This document shows positions 17,925-26,346 of a stretch of 64,000 nucleotides of DNA, piece after piece. Made by a program: the position numbers and the translations under genes. The notes under the pieces are model-generated. The model ran no database searches and was not told the DNA's origin. It saw nothing but the letters and a program-made list of their open reading frames with translations. The stretch is from Roseiarcus sp963794655. Lineage in GTDB: Bacteria > Pseudomonadota > Alphaproteobacteria > Rhizobiales > Beijerinckiaceae. The stretch covers positions 372,001-436,000 of the forward strand of contig CAWCEV010000006.1 in the NCBI GenBank assembly GCA_963794655.1, in the 5' to 3' direction. Every line of letters starts with the position of its first letter. The stretch's first letter is position 1.

Positions 17925-18190
17925 ACGAGGGTGACGCGATCGATCTCGTCCAGTCGGCGATCTGGATGGTGGTGATCGGCGCCGGCCCCTGCGTCGCCGC
18001 GGCGATGGCGGTCGGGGTGGTCATTGCGCTCTTGCAGGCCTTGACTTAGATTCAGGAGATGACGCTGACCTTCGTGCCGAAGATGATCGCGGTCTTCCTC
18101 GCCGCGAGCCTGACGGCGTCGTTTGTCGGCGGCAAGTTCTCGATCTTCACCCAGTCGGTCTACGCCCGGATCGAGCAGGGGTACAAATGA
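17921..18190 (+). pseudogene. fliQ: Flagellar export gate protein FliQ with an in-frame amber stop
   Basis: FliQ is the 89-residue, two-helix component of the export gate. Starting at GTG 17921 (overlapping flgD as GTGA), the frame reads NEGDAIDLVQSAIWMVVIG. It continues through VGVVIALLQALT and then meets TAG at 18047-18049, codon 43. The rest is perfectly in frame: IQEMTLTFVPKMIAVFLAA, then the second helix, to TGA at 18188. In FliQ proteins the residue at this point is Gln (ALTQIQE), so the lesion is a single CAG to TAG transition. The two half-frames have no other damage, so the event is recent, an error, or read through by a suppressor. Confidence 0.92.
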
Positions 18191-18226
18191 GAGGGAGGGA
18201 GGCGCGACTTGATCCTCCATCCGAGC

Positions 18227-18326
18227 GTCATTGCGACCCCCGGGTCAGCCCGGGGGAAGCAATCCATGATCGCCCGCGCTGCCGGCCGCTCATGGATTGC
18301 TTCGTCGCTCCGCTCCTCGCAATGAC
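18227..18326. repeat. Palindromic intergenic repeat (about 100 bp)
   Basis: Outer arms GTCATTGCGA (18227-18236) and TCGCAATGAC (18317-18326) are exact reverse complements. Inner arms aagcaatccatga and tcatggattgctt also pair. A small internal hairpin is formed by CCCCCGGG/CCCGGGGG near 18237-18255. This is the pattern of an abundant dispersed repeat in Bradyrhizobium/Rhodopseudomonas-type genomes. It sits exactly between fliQ and the convergent hydrolase gene and may act as a bidirectional terminator. Confidence 0.8.
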
Positions 18327-18348
18327 GGCCGTTCGCCGTGGCAATGAG

Positions 18349-19380
18349 CTAGACAATCCATAACGCGGGAAACTGCGTCCCGAGCCATTTCGCGAGCGCC
18401 GCGTTGACCTCGACCGGCCTCTGCTGCGCCATCCAGTGCCCGGAGGCGATGGTGGCTTCGGTTAGGTTGTCGCAATTGGCGCGCATCGGATCGGCGAGGC
18501 GCGAGACGAGGGTCTCGCAGATGTAGTCATAGGCGGCGTGCAGGAACAGCACTGGCATGTGCAGCCGCCAGTTGGCTTTCGCGCGCCCGGCGTAGGCGAG
18601 GTTGGCCTGCCAGTTCATGTACCAGCTGCACGGCCCGAAGAAGCCGTTGCGCTCGAGCGCCGAAGCGTAGCGGCGCTCCTCCTCCTCGTCGAGGATGGCC
18701 GGGTCGCGCGGCAGATCGGGCGCCGGCCTGCCGCCCGGGCCAAAGTAGCCGCCGTTGGCGCGCATGAAGGAGGTGCGCGCCGGCTTGCCCTTGCCCGCGG
18801 GATCGCCGGCGCGGAACAGCGCGCGGACGGTCCTGCCGACGTCGCGTTCGAAGCCTGCGACCGCCGCATCGAAACTCTCGCGGTAGAACAGCTGATAGTC
18901 CCATTGCGCCGCCGGAAACTTGTCGGGCGGGTAGACGGTACGGTCGGCGAGCGGAACCACGGTCTCGACCGCGAAACCCTCGGGTTGGTAGGGCACGCAA
19001 AGGCACGCGACGCCGTGGCAAAGCTCGGGATGTTCCTGCGCGATCGACCACACGACCGGCGCTCCCCAGTCGTGACCGACCCAGATCGCTCTTTCTGCCC
19101 CGAGCGCGCCGAGAAGCTCGACCATGTCGGCGACGATCTCTTCGAGCGCATAATCCTCGTGCCGCGGATGGACGCTCGACCGTCCGTAGCCGCGCATGTC
19201 GGGCGCGACGGCGCGAAACCCGAGCGCCGCGAACGCCGGCATTTGCGCGCGCCAGGAAATCGACAGCTCTGGCCAGCCGTGCACGAAGATGATCGGCGTC
19301 GCGCTCGCCGGGCCGCAGGAAAGATAGAACGTCGTGTGCCGCCCGCTCTTGGCGACATTGTCCAGGATCGGGAAGCTCAT
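18349..19380 (-). CDS. Soluble epoxide hydrolase-type alpha/beta hydrolase
   Basis: It is predicted to open epoxides to diols through an Asp-linked ester. The 343-residue product has the oxyanion motif HGWPELSISWRAQ (about 33-45), the cap-adjacent DMRGYGRSSVHP and the nucleophile elbow VGHDWGAPVVW, with Asp replacing the Ser of esterases. The C-terminal catalytic His is in SGHWMAQQRP. ATG 19380 is chosen because GGAG lies 6 bases upstream; the frame is open to 19506. It reads against the flagellar genes and separates fliQ from flhA, an unusual insertion. The substrate is unknown. A haloalkane dehalogenase is less likely from the long cap. Confidence 0.88.
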   Translation of the reverse strand: MSFPILDNVAKSGRHTTFYLSCGPASATPIIFVHGWPELSISWRAQMPAFAALGFRAVAPDMRGYGRSSVHPRHEDYALEEIVADMVELLGALGAERAIWVGHDWGAPVVWSIAQEHPELCHGVACLCVPYQPEGFAVETVVPLADRTVYPPDKFPAAQWDYQLFYRESFDAAVAGFERDVGRTVRALFRAGDPAGKGKPARTSFMRANGGYFGPGGRPAPDLPRDPAILDEEEERRYASALERNGFFGPCSWYMNWQANLAYAGRAKANWRLHMPVLFLHAAYDYICETLVSRLADPMRANCDNLTEATIASGHWMAQQRPVEVNAALAKWLGTQFPALWIV

Positions 19381-19499
19381 GCGGGTCTCCGGGGCGCCCA
19401 TGTGTTTATCCCCATCCTTTGATCCTCGCGCAAGCTTCGCCGCCCACTCTCCCGCCCACGGGCGCGGCACGTCGCGGCGCCTGACGGGCGAGGGCGGCG

Positions 19500-21587
19500 A
19501 TGTCATTGACGGCGGCGGGGACGGCGCCGGCGGCCAACCGCGGCGGCAAGGACATCGCCTTCGCGGTCGGCATCGTCCTCATCCTTTGCCTGTTCTTCCT
19601 GCCCGTCCCGGCCTTCATGATCGACTTCGGCCTCGCGCTGTCGATCGCGCTCGCCGTGCTGATCCTCATGGTCGCGCTCTGGATCCATAAGCCGCTCGAG
19701 TTCTCGGCCTTCCCGACCGTGCTACTGGTCGCGACGATCCTAAGACTCGCGCTCAACATCTCGACCACGCGCCTCATCCTCTCGCGCGGCGAGCAGGGGC
19801 CCACGTCGGCGGGCTATATCATCGGCGGCTTCGCGCGCCTCGTCATGGGCGGCGATTTCGTCATCGGCATCATCGTCTTCCTCATCCTGGTCACGATCAA
19901 CTTCCTGGTCATCACCAAGGGCGCGACCCGCATTGCGGAAGTCGGCGCGCGCTTCACCCTCGACGCGATCCCCGGGAAACAGATGGCGATCGACGCCGAC
20001 CTCTCGGCCGGCCTCATCGATGAGAAGGTGGCGCAGGCGCGGCGACGCGAGCTCGAGGAGGAAAGCGCCTTCTTCGGCTCGATGGACGGCGCGTCGAAAT
20101 TCGTCCGCGGCGACGCCATCGCCGGCCTCATCATTCTCGCCGTCAACATCTTCGGCGGCATCGTGATCGGCGTCACCCGCCACGGCCTGTCGCTCTCAGC
20201 CGCTGCCGACGTCTTCACCAAGCTCTCGGTCGGCGACGGACTGGTGACGCAGATTCCCGCCCTCATCATCTCGCTTGCCGCCGGCCTTCTGGTCGCAAAG
20301 GGAGGCACGCGCGGCTCGGCCGACAAGGCGGTCATCGATCAACTGAGCGGCTATCCGAACGCGCACTTTCTCGCCGCCATGACGATGGCGGTGCTCGGCG
20401 TCGTGCCCGGCCTGCCGTTGCTGCCCTTTGCGCTGATCGGCGGGCTGATGGCGTTCGTCGGCGTCGCCATTCCGCGCCGGATCGAGAGGGACCGCGTGGC
20501 CGAGGCGGCGAAGCTAGCGGCGAAGGAAGAGCGGGCGAAAGCCGACGCCCGCGCCTCGATCAAGGAACAGCTCAAGTCGTTCGAGATCGAGCTCGTCCTC
20601 AGCAAGGAGCTTAACGCCGCGCTTGTCGGCTCGCGTGACGAGATCGGCTCCCGCATCGCCAAGATGCGGCGCAAGTTCGCCCGCCAATATGGCTTCGTCG
20701 TTCCCGAGATCCGGCTCTCCGACGACATCAAGGCGCCGCCGAAGACCTACCAGATCAAGATTCACGGCGCGGCGATCGCCACTCAGGAGCTCAGGGTCAA
20801 GGACTGCCTCGTCATCATCGGCGACGGGCCGCGTCCCAATCTCCCCGGCGACGAAGTGCGCGAACCCGCTTTCGGGATGCGGGCGATCGCGATCCCCGAA
20901 GCCTTCGTCAAGGACGCCAAGCGCCTCGGCTTCAGGCCGGTCGATCCGGTCTCGGTCCTCTTGACCCACCTGAGCGAGGTCATCCACAATAATCTGGCGC
21001 AGCTTTTGTCGTTCAAGGACATGCGCGCGCTGCTCGACCGGCTGGAGCCCGAGTACAAGCGGCTGCTCGACGACATGTCTCCCTCGCAGATCTCCCAATC
21101 CGGGCTTCTGGCGACGCTGAAGCTCCTGCTTGCCGAGCGCGTCTCGATCCGCAACCTCAACCTGATCCTGGAAGCGGTGGCCGAGATCGCGCCGCACGCG
21201 CGGCGGCCCGAGCAGATCGCCGAGCATGTGCGCGTCCGCCTCTGCCAGCAGATTTGCGGCGATCTTGCCGACAACGGCGTTCTCTCGGTGTTGCGGCTCG
21301 GCAATCGTTGGGACCTCGTCTTCCATCAGAGCCTCAAGCGCGACGCCAAGGGCGACGTGATCGAATTCGACATCGACCCGAGGCAGATGGAGCAATTCGC
21401 CGCCGAGGCTTCCGCGGCGATCCGCAAGCGGATGGACGAGCAGCGCCTGTTCGCGATTGTCACCACCGCCGAAACCCGCCCTTACGTGCGGATGATCATC
21501 GAGCGCATGTTCCCGACCCTGGCGGTCCTGTCGCAGCTCGAGATCGCGCGAGGGTTCGAGATCAAGTCGCTCGGGACGATCGCGTGA
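19500..21587 (+). CDS. flhA: Flagellar export gate protein FlhA
   Basis: FlhA is the nonameric ring of the flagellar type III export gate. The 695-residue product has about eight membrane segments in its first half. The conserved ATILRLALNISTTRLIL lies near 78-94 and the cytoplasmic loop DAIPGKQMAIDADLSAGLI (FHIPEP region) near 158-176. The large cytoplasmic domain has LSEVIHNNLAQLLSFKDMRAL and the C-terminal RPYVRMIIERMFPTLAVLS. It appears complete. The gene starts 119 bases from the divergent hydrolase and overlaps fliR by four bases. Confidence 0.96.
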   Translation: MSLTAAGTAPAANRGGKDIAFAVGIVLILCLFFLPVPAFMIDFGLALSIALAVLILMVALWIHKPLEFSAFPTVLLVATILRLALNISTTRLILSRGEQGPTSAGYIIGGFARLVMGGDFVIGIIVFLILVTINFLVITKGATRIAEVGARFTLDAIPGKQMAIDADLSAGLIDEKVAQARRRELEEESAFFGSMDGASKFVRGDAIAGLIILAVNIFGGIVIGVTRHGLSLSAAADVFTKLSVGDGLVTQIPALIISLAAGLLVAKGGTRGSADKAVIDQLSGYPNAHFLAAMTMAVLGVVPGLPLLPFALIGGLMAFVGVAIPRRIERDRVAEAAKLAAKEERAKADARASIKEQLKSFEIELVLSKELNAALVGSRDEIGSRIAKMRRKFARQYGFVVPEIRLSDDIKAPPKTYQIKIHGAAIATQELRVKDCLVIIGDGPRPNLPGDEVREPAFGMRAIAIPEAFVKDAKRLGFRPVDPVSVLLTHLSEVIHNNLAQLLSFKDMRALLDRLEPEYKRLLDDMSPSQISQSGLLATLKLLLAERVSIRNLNLILEAVAEIAPHARRPEQIAEHVRVRLCQQICGDLADNGVLSVLRLGNRWDLVFHQSLKRDAKGDVIEFDIDPRQMEQFAAEASAAIRKRMDEQRLFAIVTTAETRPYVRMIIERMFPTLAVLSQLEIARGFEIKSLGTIA

Positions 21588-22375
21588 CGGCGCTGGTCGC
21601 CGGAGCACTGGCCGCGCCGCATGAGGCGCTGGCGCCGAAGGCGGCCATCGGCGCCTTCGTTCTCTTCTGCCGCATCGGCGGGTGCCTGATGCTGGCGCCC
21701 GGATTCTCGAGCGCGCAGATCCCGACGCAGGTTCGCCTGTTCGTCGCGCTCGCCGTGACCTTGACGCTGACGCCGCTCCTCATCGAACGCGTGCCCTCCG
21801 CCGCATTCGGTGATGATCCAATCTTCACACTAAAGGTCATCGCCGTCGAATCGCTGGTTGGCGGCTTGATCGGGTTTCTCGCGCGGATTTTCTATCTCGC
21901 GCTTGAGGCGCTCGCGATCGGCGCGGCGACGATGCTCGGCTTCTCCAATCCGTTCGGGTTTCAGGTCCAGGGGGACGAGACGATGGCGCCGCTCGCGACG
22001 CTAATCTCGCTCGCCGCGATCGCGCTCCTGTTCGTGGCGAACCTTCACTGGGAGCTGTTGCGCGGGCTCGTCGCGTCGTACGACGTCATTCCGGTCGGCG
22101 CCGACTTCAACGCCCGTCTTGCGCTGAGGCAGGTCGCCGACGCGCTCGGCGAATCGTTCCGCCTCTCGCTCAGGATTGCCTCGCCCTATGTGATCTACGC
22201 GCTCGTGGCCAATCTGGCGCTCGCGCTGGTCAACCGGCTGACCCCGCAGGTCCAGGTGTTCTTCGTCGCCATGCCGTTCGTGGTCGGAGGCGGCCTCATC
22301 CTGCTCTTTTTCACCATCAAGCCGGCGATCGACGCCTTCGTCAGCGGCTTCGGCGCCTGGCTCGTTTCCGGATAG
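21584..22375 (+). CDS. fliR: Flagellar export gate protein FliR
   Basis: FliR is the single-copy membrane component of the export gate. From GTG 21584 (GTGA overlap with flhA) the 263-residue product has six hydrophobic segments. Conserved stretches include FVLFCRIGGCLMLAPGFSS near the start, QIPTQVRLFVALAVTLTLTP, and FFVAMPFVVGGGLILLFFT at the end. The frame remains open upstream only as a shadow of flhA. It is intact, so fliQ is the only damaged gate gene here. Confidence 0.94.
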   Translation: MTALVAGALAAPHEALAPKAAIGAFVLFCRIGGCLMLAPGFSSAQIPTQVRLFVALAVTLTLTPLLIERVPSAAFGDDPIFTLKVIAVESLVGGLIGFLARIFYLALEALAIGAATMLGFSNPFGFQVQGDETMAPLATLISLAAIALLFVANLHWELLRGLVASYDVIPVGADFNARLALRQVADALGESFRLSLRIASPYVIYALVANLALALVNRLTPQVQVFFVAMPFVVGGGLILLFFTIKPAIDAFVSGFGAWLVSG

Positions 22376-22378
22376 GCG

Positions 22379-22777
22379 ATGAAGAAACGTCTCGATGCGC
22401 TGACCCGCATCGGCCGAGTTCAGGCGCTCATGCATGACCTCGGCCGCTCGCGGCTTCATTCGATCGAGCGTGAGCACGCGGAGCTGGCCGACGATCTCGG
22501 GGCAATGTTCGAGGCGCTGGAGTCGGGCGAGCGCGCCTATGGCCCGGCCGCCGGCCTGGCCGCGCGCCACATTCAGGCCGTGCAGCGCAAGCTCGATCAG
22601 CTCGTCCGCGACCAGGACACGGCGCGTCTCATCGCGCTAAAGGCGGGGACGCGCGCCAGGCTTGCCGAACTCGCGCTCGAGACCGCCGCCGTGGCCCATC
22701 GGCGTCACAAGGAGCGCAAGGAGCTGGCCGAGCTGATCGAGAGGGCGATCGCGCGGCGGGGCGCAAGCTCGACATAA
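22379..22777 (+). CDS. Small coiled-coil protein, FliJ-like (tentative)
   Basis: The 132-residue product is almost entirely helical and charged, with heptad-like spacing (RIGRVQALMHDLGRSRLHSIE, and later RHIQAVQRKLDQLVRDQD and RRHKERKELAELIERAIA). It has no signal peptide or membrane segment. Size, coiled coil and position immediately after fliR suggest a FliJ-like export chaperone or cargo escort. The sequence does not carry a decisive FliJ signature, and true fliJ usually follows fliI. It may be a distinct rhizobial flagellar protein. Confidence 0.6.
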   Translation: MKKRLDALTRIGRVQALMHDLGRSRLHSIEREHAELADDLGAMFEALESGERAYGPAAGLAARHIQAVQRKLDQLVRDQDTARLIALKAGTRARLAELALETAAVAHRRHKERKELAELIERAIARRGASST

Positions 22778-22815
22778 GGCTCGGGGCGGACGCTTGGCCC
22801 GTCCCGCGGCTAACA

Positions 22816-23415
22816 ATGACGGCGCCCATGGCATTCAATCCTCGCACCGATGTCGTCATGGAGGTTCTCAACGCAGCGGATCCGTCCCGCGCGAGCCTCG
22901 CCGCCGAGCGGCTCAGCGCGCTCGCGGGTTCGAACACGGCGCGAGCCGATTTCTCCGCCAGTCTCGAGCGCGCAGCGAGCGCGGCGGCGGCGATCCCCGC
23001 GCCGCTTGCGAACGCGGCCGGCGCCCGCTCGCGCCTCGCCGGGCTCGCCGGCGGGCCGGACAAGCTCGGCCAGGCCAAGACCCAGTTCGAGGCGATGATG
23101 ATGAGTTCCTTCGTGGGCGAGCTCTTGCCCAAGGACACGAGCAGCGTGTTCGGCCAGGGAATGGCCGGCGACATGTGGCGATCGATGCTCGCCGAGCAGG
23201 TGTCGATGCAGATCGCCAAATCCGGCAAGCTCGGCATCGCGAGACGCCTGTTCGCGACCCACGAGCTCACCGCCCGCAGCGGGTCGGCCCACCCCGGTGA
23301 AGCGGCCAGCGCCGCCGCCGAGGCGGCGCAAATGAGCCCCAATATCCTCTCCGCGCCCCCCGGCGCCTCGATGGAAAATGGCGCGATCCTGTTCGCCGGG
23401 CGCAAGCGGACATGA
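22816..23415 (+). CDS. Rod-binding protein (FlgJ N-terminal domain, no muramidase)
   Basis: The 199-residue product has a variable Ala-rich first half and then the FlgJ rod-capping domain: KTQFEAMMMSSFVGELLPKD (about 95-115), FGQGMAGDMWRSMLAEQVSMQIAKSGKLGIA. This is the family called rod-binding protein, the rod cap. The peptidoglycan hydrolase domain of enteric FlgJ is absent, as usual in alphaproteobacteria, where a separate lytic enzyme does that job. ATG 22816 or 22828 could be the start. It overlaps the next gene by four bases. Confidence 0.85.
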   Translation: MTAPMAFNPRTDVVMEVLNAADPSRASLAAERLSALAGSNTARADFSASLERAASAAAAIPAPLANAAGARSRLAGLAGGPDKLGQAKTQFEAMMMSSFVGELLPKDTSSVFGQGMAGDMWRSMLAEQVSMQIAKSGKLGIARRLFATHELTARSGSAHPGEAASAAAEAAQMSPNILSAPPGASMENGAILFAGRKRT

Positions 23416-23795
23416 CCTTGTCCAAACGGCGCACCCAATCGGCGGCGGCCGCCGCTGCGCTGCCGATCGTCGAACGCCTGATCGCCGCCGTCGAAGCCGA
23501 GAATCGCGACCTCGAGCAGGGCCGTCCGCCGGAATATGAGGCCTATAGCCGGCGCAAGAATCAGGGCCTGCTCGAGCTCAACCGCCTTATTCCCGCGCTC
23601 GACCGGGCGGCTACCGCCGGCCCGTTGCGCGCGGCGCTGGCCGACCTCTACGCCAAGCTCGAGGTCAACCGCAGGGCGCTCGCGGTGCAGCTCAGGGCCT
23701 GCGCGGCGGTGTCCGAGATCATCGCGCGCGCCATTCAGGACGGCCAGTCCGACGGAACCTATACGGCGCTCGCCTGGCGAGGGTCGCAGGAATGA
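23412..23795 (+). CDS. flgN: FlgN-like export chaperone
   Basis: The 127-residue helical protein has ALPIVERLIAAVEAENRDLEQ and the block EAYSRRKNQGLLELNRLIPAL followed by YAKLEVNRRALAVQLRA. This pattern matches small alphaproteobacterial FlgN proteins, cytosolic chaperones for FlgK and FlgL. It is translationally coupled (4-base overlap) to the rod-cap gene and to the following gene. The call is by pattern and context, without an alignment. Confidence 0.65.
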   Translation: MTLSKRRTQSAAAAAALPIVERLIAAVEAENRDLEQGRPPEYEAYSRRKNQGLLELNRLIPALDRAATAGPLRAALADLYAKLEVNRRALAVQLRACAAVSEIIARAIQDGQSDGTYTALAWRGSQE

Positions 23796-24253
23796 TCAAG
23801 GCCGCGGTCATCGGGCTTGCAGCCGCGGGCGCGGTCATTGCCGCGGAAGCGGGAACCGACAAGCTTCTCGCCCTGCGCGAAGCCCACTCGGCCGCGGCGG
23901 CCAGCCGGACGACCGAAGCGCGCAAGACCCACGAGATCAACGTGCCCCGCATCAAGGACGGCGGGGTCAAAGGCTACGCCGTGATGCTGCTCAGTTACAC
24001 CGTCGACATGGGCGCTCTCAAGACCGCGGCGATGGCGCCGGACTCGATCCTCGTCGACGAGGCGTTCCGCTATGTCTACGACGACGACACGATCGACTTC
24101 GACCATCTCGACCGGTTCGATCTCGCCAAAATGAGCAAGGCGCTCGTGCGTGCGGTCAACGCCCGGGTCAAAGGCGACGTCATCGTCGACGTCGGGGTGC
24201 AGGAGTTCACCTACGCTCCGATCGGCGACACGCGCGGGCGCGCGGGACCTTAA
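23792..24253 (+). CDS. Membrane-anchored flagellar-cluster protein of unknown function, FliL-like topology
   Basis: I do not recognise a named family. The 153-residue product has a single N-terminal hydrophobic segment (about 4-22). A soluble, presumably periplasmic domain follows with VKGYAVMLLSYTVDMGALK, then DSILVDEAFRYVYDDDTIDF and a C-terminal part ending VIVDVGVQEFTYAPIG. The single-pass layout and C-terminal hydrophobic strand resemble FliL, but FliL is already present at 11579-12055. It ends the flagellar cluster, overlapping the convergent carA by four bases. Confidence 0.6.
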   Translation: MIKAAVIGLAAAGAVIAAEAGTDKLLALREAHSAAAASRTTEARKTHEINVPRIKDGGVKGYAVMLLSYTVDMGALKTAAMAPDSILVDEAFRYVYDDDTIDFDHLDRFDLAKMSKALVRAVNARVKGDVIVDVGVQEFTYAPIGDTRGRAGP

Positions 24254-25485
24254 GCCGCGCGCGGCGTCCGGGGCGCCTTCGAGGCGGCGATCAGATCAAC
24301 GAAGCGGCGGAAGAGATAATGGCTGTCGCGCGGCCCCGGCGAAGCCTCGGGATGGTATTGCACCGAGAAGGCCGGGCGGTCGGCGAGCTGAATGCCGCAG
24401 TTCGAGCCGTCGAACAGCGACACGTGCGTCTCCTCGGCGTTGGCCGGGAGCGTCGCGCGATCGACGGCGAAGCCGTGGTTCATCGACACGATCTCGACCT
24501 TGCCGGTGGTGAAGTCCTTCACCGGATGATTGGCGCCGTGATGGCCCTGGGGCATCTTGACGGTGCGCGCGCCTACCGCGAGCCCCAGTAGCTGATGGCC
24601 GAGGCATATGCCGAACAGCGGCGTTTTCGCCGAAAGCAGCGCCTGAATCGTCGGCACCGCGTATTCGCCGGTGGCCGCCGGGTCGCCGGGTCCGTTGGAC
24701 AGAACCACGCCGTCGGGCTTGAGCGCCAGTATGTCCTCGGCGCTCGCCGTCGCCGGAACCACCGTCACCGCGCAATCGCAATCGTTGAGGAGTCTGAGGA
24801 TATTGCGCTTGGTTCCGTAGTCGACCGCGACCACGTGAAAGCGCGTCGACTGCCGCCGGCCATAGCCAGTCTCGAGGCTCCAGCTGGTCTCGTCCCAGTC
24901 ATAGCGCTGGGTCGAGCCAACCGCGGGAACGAGGTCCATGCCGTCGATGCCCGGCCAGCGCGCCGCCTGGGCGCGAAGCGCGTCGAGGTCGAAGGCGCCG
25001 TCGGGCGCATGAGCGATGACCGCGTTCGGCATGCCGCGCTCGCGAATGAGCGTTGTCAGCGCGCGGGTGTCGACCCCGGTCACGCCGATGATTCCGCGCG
25101 CCTTGAGCCAGCCGTCGAGCCGACCCTTGGCTCGGTAATTCGACGGCCCCGACACCTCGGCGCGCATGATCGCGCCGACCGCGGCCGAGCCCGCAGCGTT
25201 GACGACCTCGATGTCCTCGTCGTTGACGCCGACGATTCCGATATGCGGAAAGGTGAACGTCACGATCTGGGCGGCGTAGGAGGGGTCGGTCAGGATTTCC
25301 TCGTATCCGGTCATCGCGGTGTTGAAGCAGACTTCGCCGGCGGCCGCGCCGGTCGCGCCGACCCCGAAACCTTCGATCACCGAGCCGTCGGCGAGCACGA
25401 TCACGCCGGTCGCGACGCGCGGGCGCCAGCCCGAGGACGGATCGTCCGTGGCGTCCGCGGGGTTCCTGCGTGTTGCGCTTGACAT
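24250..25485 (-). CDS. carA: Carbamoyl-phosphate synthase small (glutaminase) subunit
   Basis: CarA hydrolyses glutamine and passes ammonia to CarB for pyrimidine and arginine synthesis. The 411-residue product has the CPSase small-chain N-domain (GEVCFNTAMTGYEEILTDPSY near 50-70, IGIVGVNDED). The class I amidotransferase domain carries the nucleophile Cys294 in FGICLGHQLL, with His378 and Glu380 in QYHPEASPGP. Length is typical. carB is not in the window. It is divergent from the yqeY-like gene with a 71-base gap that probably holds both promoters. Confidence 0.97.
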   Translation of the reverse strand: MSSATRRNPADATDDPSSGWRPRVATGVIVLADGSVIEGFGVGATGAAAGEVCFNTAMTGYEEILTDPSYAAQIVTFTFPHIGIVGVNDEDIEVVNAAGSAAVGAIMRAEVSGPSNYRAKGRLDGWLKARGIIGVTGVDTRALTTLIRERGMPNAVIAHAPDGAFDLDALRAQAARWPGIDGMDLVPAVGSTQRYDWDETSWSLETGYGRRQSTRFHVVAVDYGTKRNILRLLNDCDCAVTVVPATASAEDILALKPDGVVLSNGPGDPAATGEYAVPTIQALLSAKTPLFGICLGHQLLGLAVGARTVKMPQGHHGANHPVKDFTTGKVEIVSMNHGFAVDRATLPANAEETHVSLFDGSNCGIQLADRPAFSVQYHPEASPGPRDSHYLFRRFVDLIAASKAPRTPRAA

Positions 25486-25556
25486 GCGGCTGTGCTTAAG
25501 CGCCGCCCACGCCGCGCGTCAAGCCGCGCGCCCAAATCAAACGAGCGAGGACATTC

Positions 25557-26024
25557 ATGGCGGAATCTGCGCCGTTGCGCGACTCCATTGCTCAACAGAT
25601 GAAAGAGGCGATGAAGGGCGGCGAGAAGGTCCGCGTCGGCGCGCTGCGCCTGATCATGGCGGCGCTGAAGGAGCGCGAGATCGAGGCGCGCGGCGCGGGC
25701 AAGATCGTCAGCCGCGCCGACGAGTTGGCCCTGCTCACCAAGATGGTGAAATCCCGGCAGGAGTCGGCGACGATCTACGCCGAGGCCGGACGCAAGGAGC
25801 TCGCGGACCAGGAGAACGCGGAGATCGCGGTCATCAACGAGTTCCTGCCCAAGCAGATGGACGAGGCGGCGGTGATCGCCGCCGCCAAGGCCGCCATCGC
25901 CTCGACCGCCGCAGCCAGCATCAAGGACATGGGCAAGGTCGTGAACGCGCTCAAGACCGCCCATCCAGGGCAAATGGACTTCGCCAAGGCGAGCGCGATC
26001 GTGAAGGGGCTGCTTGCCGGGTGA
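25557..26024 (+). CDS. GatB/YqeY domain protein
   Basis: The 155-residue product has the YqeY pattern: LRDSIAQQMKEAMKGGEKVRV with GALRLIMAALKEREIE, then LLTKMVKSRQESATIYAEAGR and IAVINEFLPKQMDEAAV. It ends SIKDMGKVVNALKTAHPGQMDFAKAS. The domain is shared with the C-terminus of the GatB amidotransferase. The free protein is proposed to bind tRNA, but its role is not settled. It is conserved next to carA in many alphaproteobacteria. The gene is intact. Confidence 0.93.
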   Translation: MAESAPLRDSIAQQMKEAMKGGEKVRVGALRLIMAALKEREIEARGAGKIVSRADELALLTKMVKSRQESATIYAEAGRKELADQENAEIAVINEFLPKQMDEAAVIAAAKAAIASTAAASIKDMGKVVNALKTAHPGQMDFAKASAIVKGLLAG

Positions 26025-26028
26025 GGGC

Positions 26029-26053
26029 AAGACCGGCCATTTGCGCGGTTTTT
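26029..26053 (+). terminator. Possible intrinsic terminator after the YqeY-like gene
   Basis: AAGACCG (26029-26035) can pair with CGGTTTT (26046-26052) allowing one G-T pair, followed by a run of T residues. It lies four bases after the stop codon. The stem is short, so the call is weak. Confidence 0.35.
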
Positions 26054-26346
26054 GGTTTCAAGGCTTTGTTTTCAAGGGCTTGGGCGCCATTTGGCGACTC
26101 TTCGCCGGGGCCGCGCCGCTGACCTCCTTCGGCCCCTCGCAACGATCGGCGGCGCCGGGAGCATCAAGCTGACAAACCAATCCCCTGCGTGATTTTTCGT
26201 GGCGAGTTATTGGCGGAATTGCGACATATCTGTTGACATATATCGCGCGTCCGTTCACGTTCCTTAAAGAAAGTTTAAGTCGTCGGCGCTGGCGCGGGCC
26301 CCGCCTCCTCAACTTAAATAAATAAATTCAACGGGATGGGGCTGGC
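26054..26346 (+). promoter_or_regulatory. Porin upstream region with a candidate -35 element
   Basis: No coding sequence is convincing here. AT content rises sharply from about 26170 onward compared with its surroundings. A perfect TTGACA lies at 26233-26238 in the context gacatatctgTTGACAtata. A good -10 at the ideal spacing is not obvious; TTAAAG at 26264-26269 is too far. The leader just before the porin start contains an A/T-rich aacttaaataaataaatt. This looks like the promoter and long leader of a highly expressed porin gene, but the exact start site cannot be set by eye. Confidence 0.35.
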
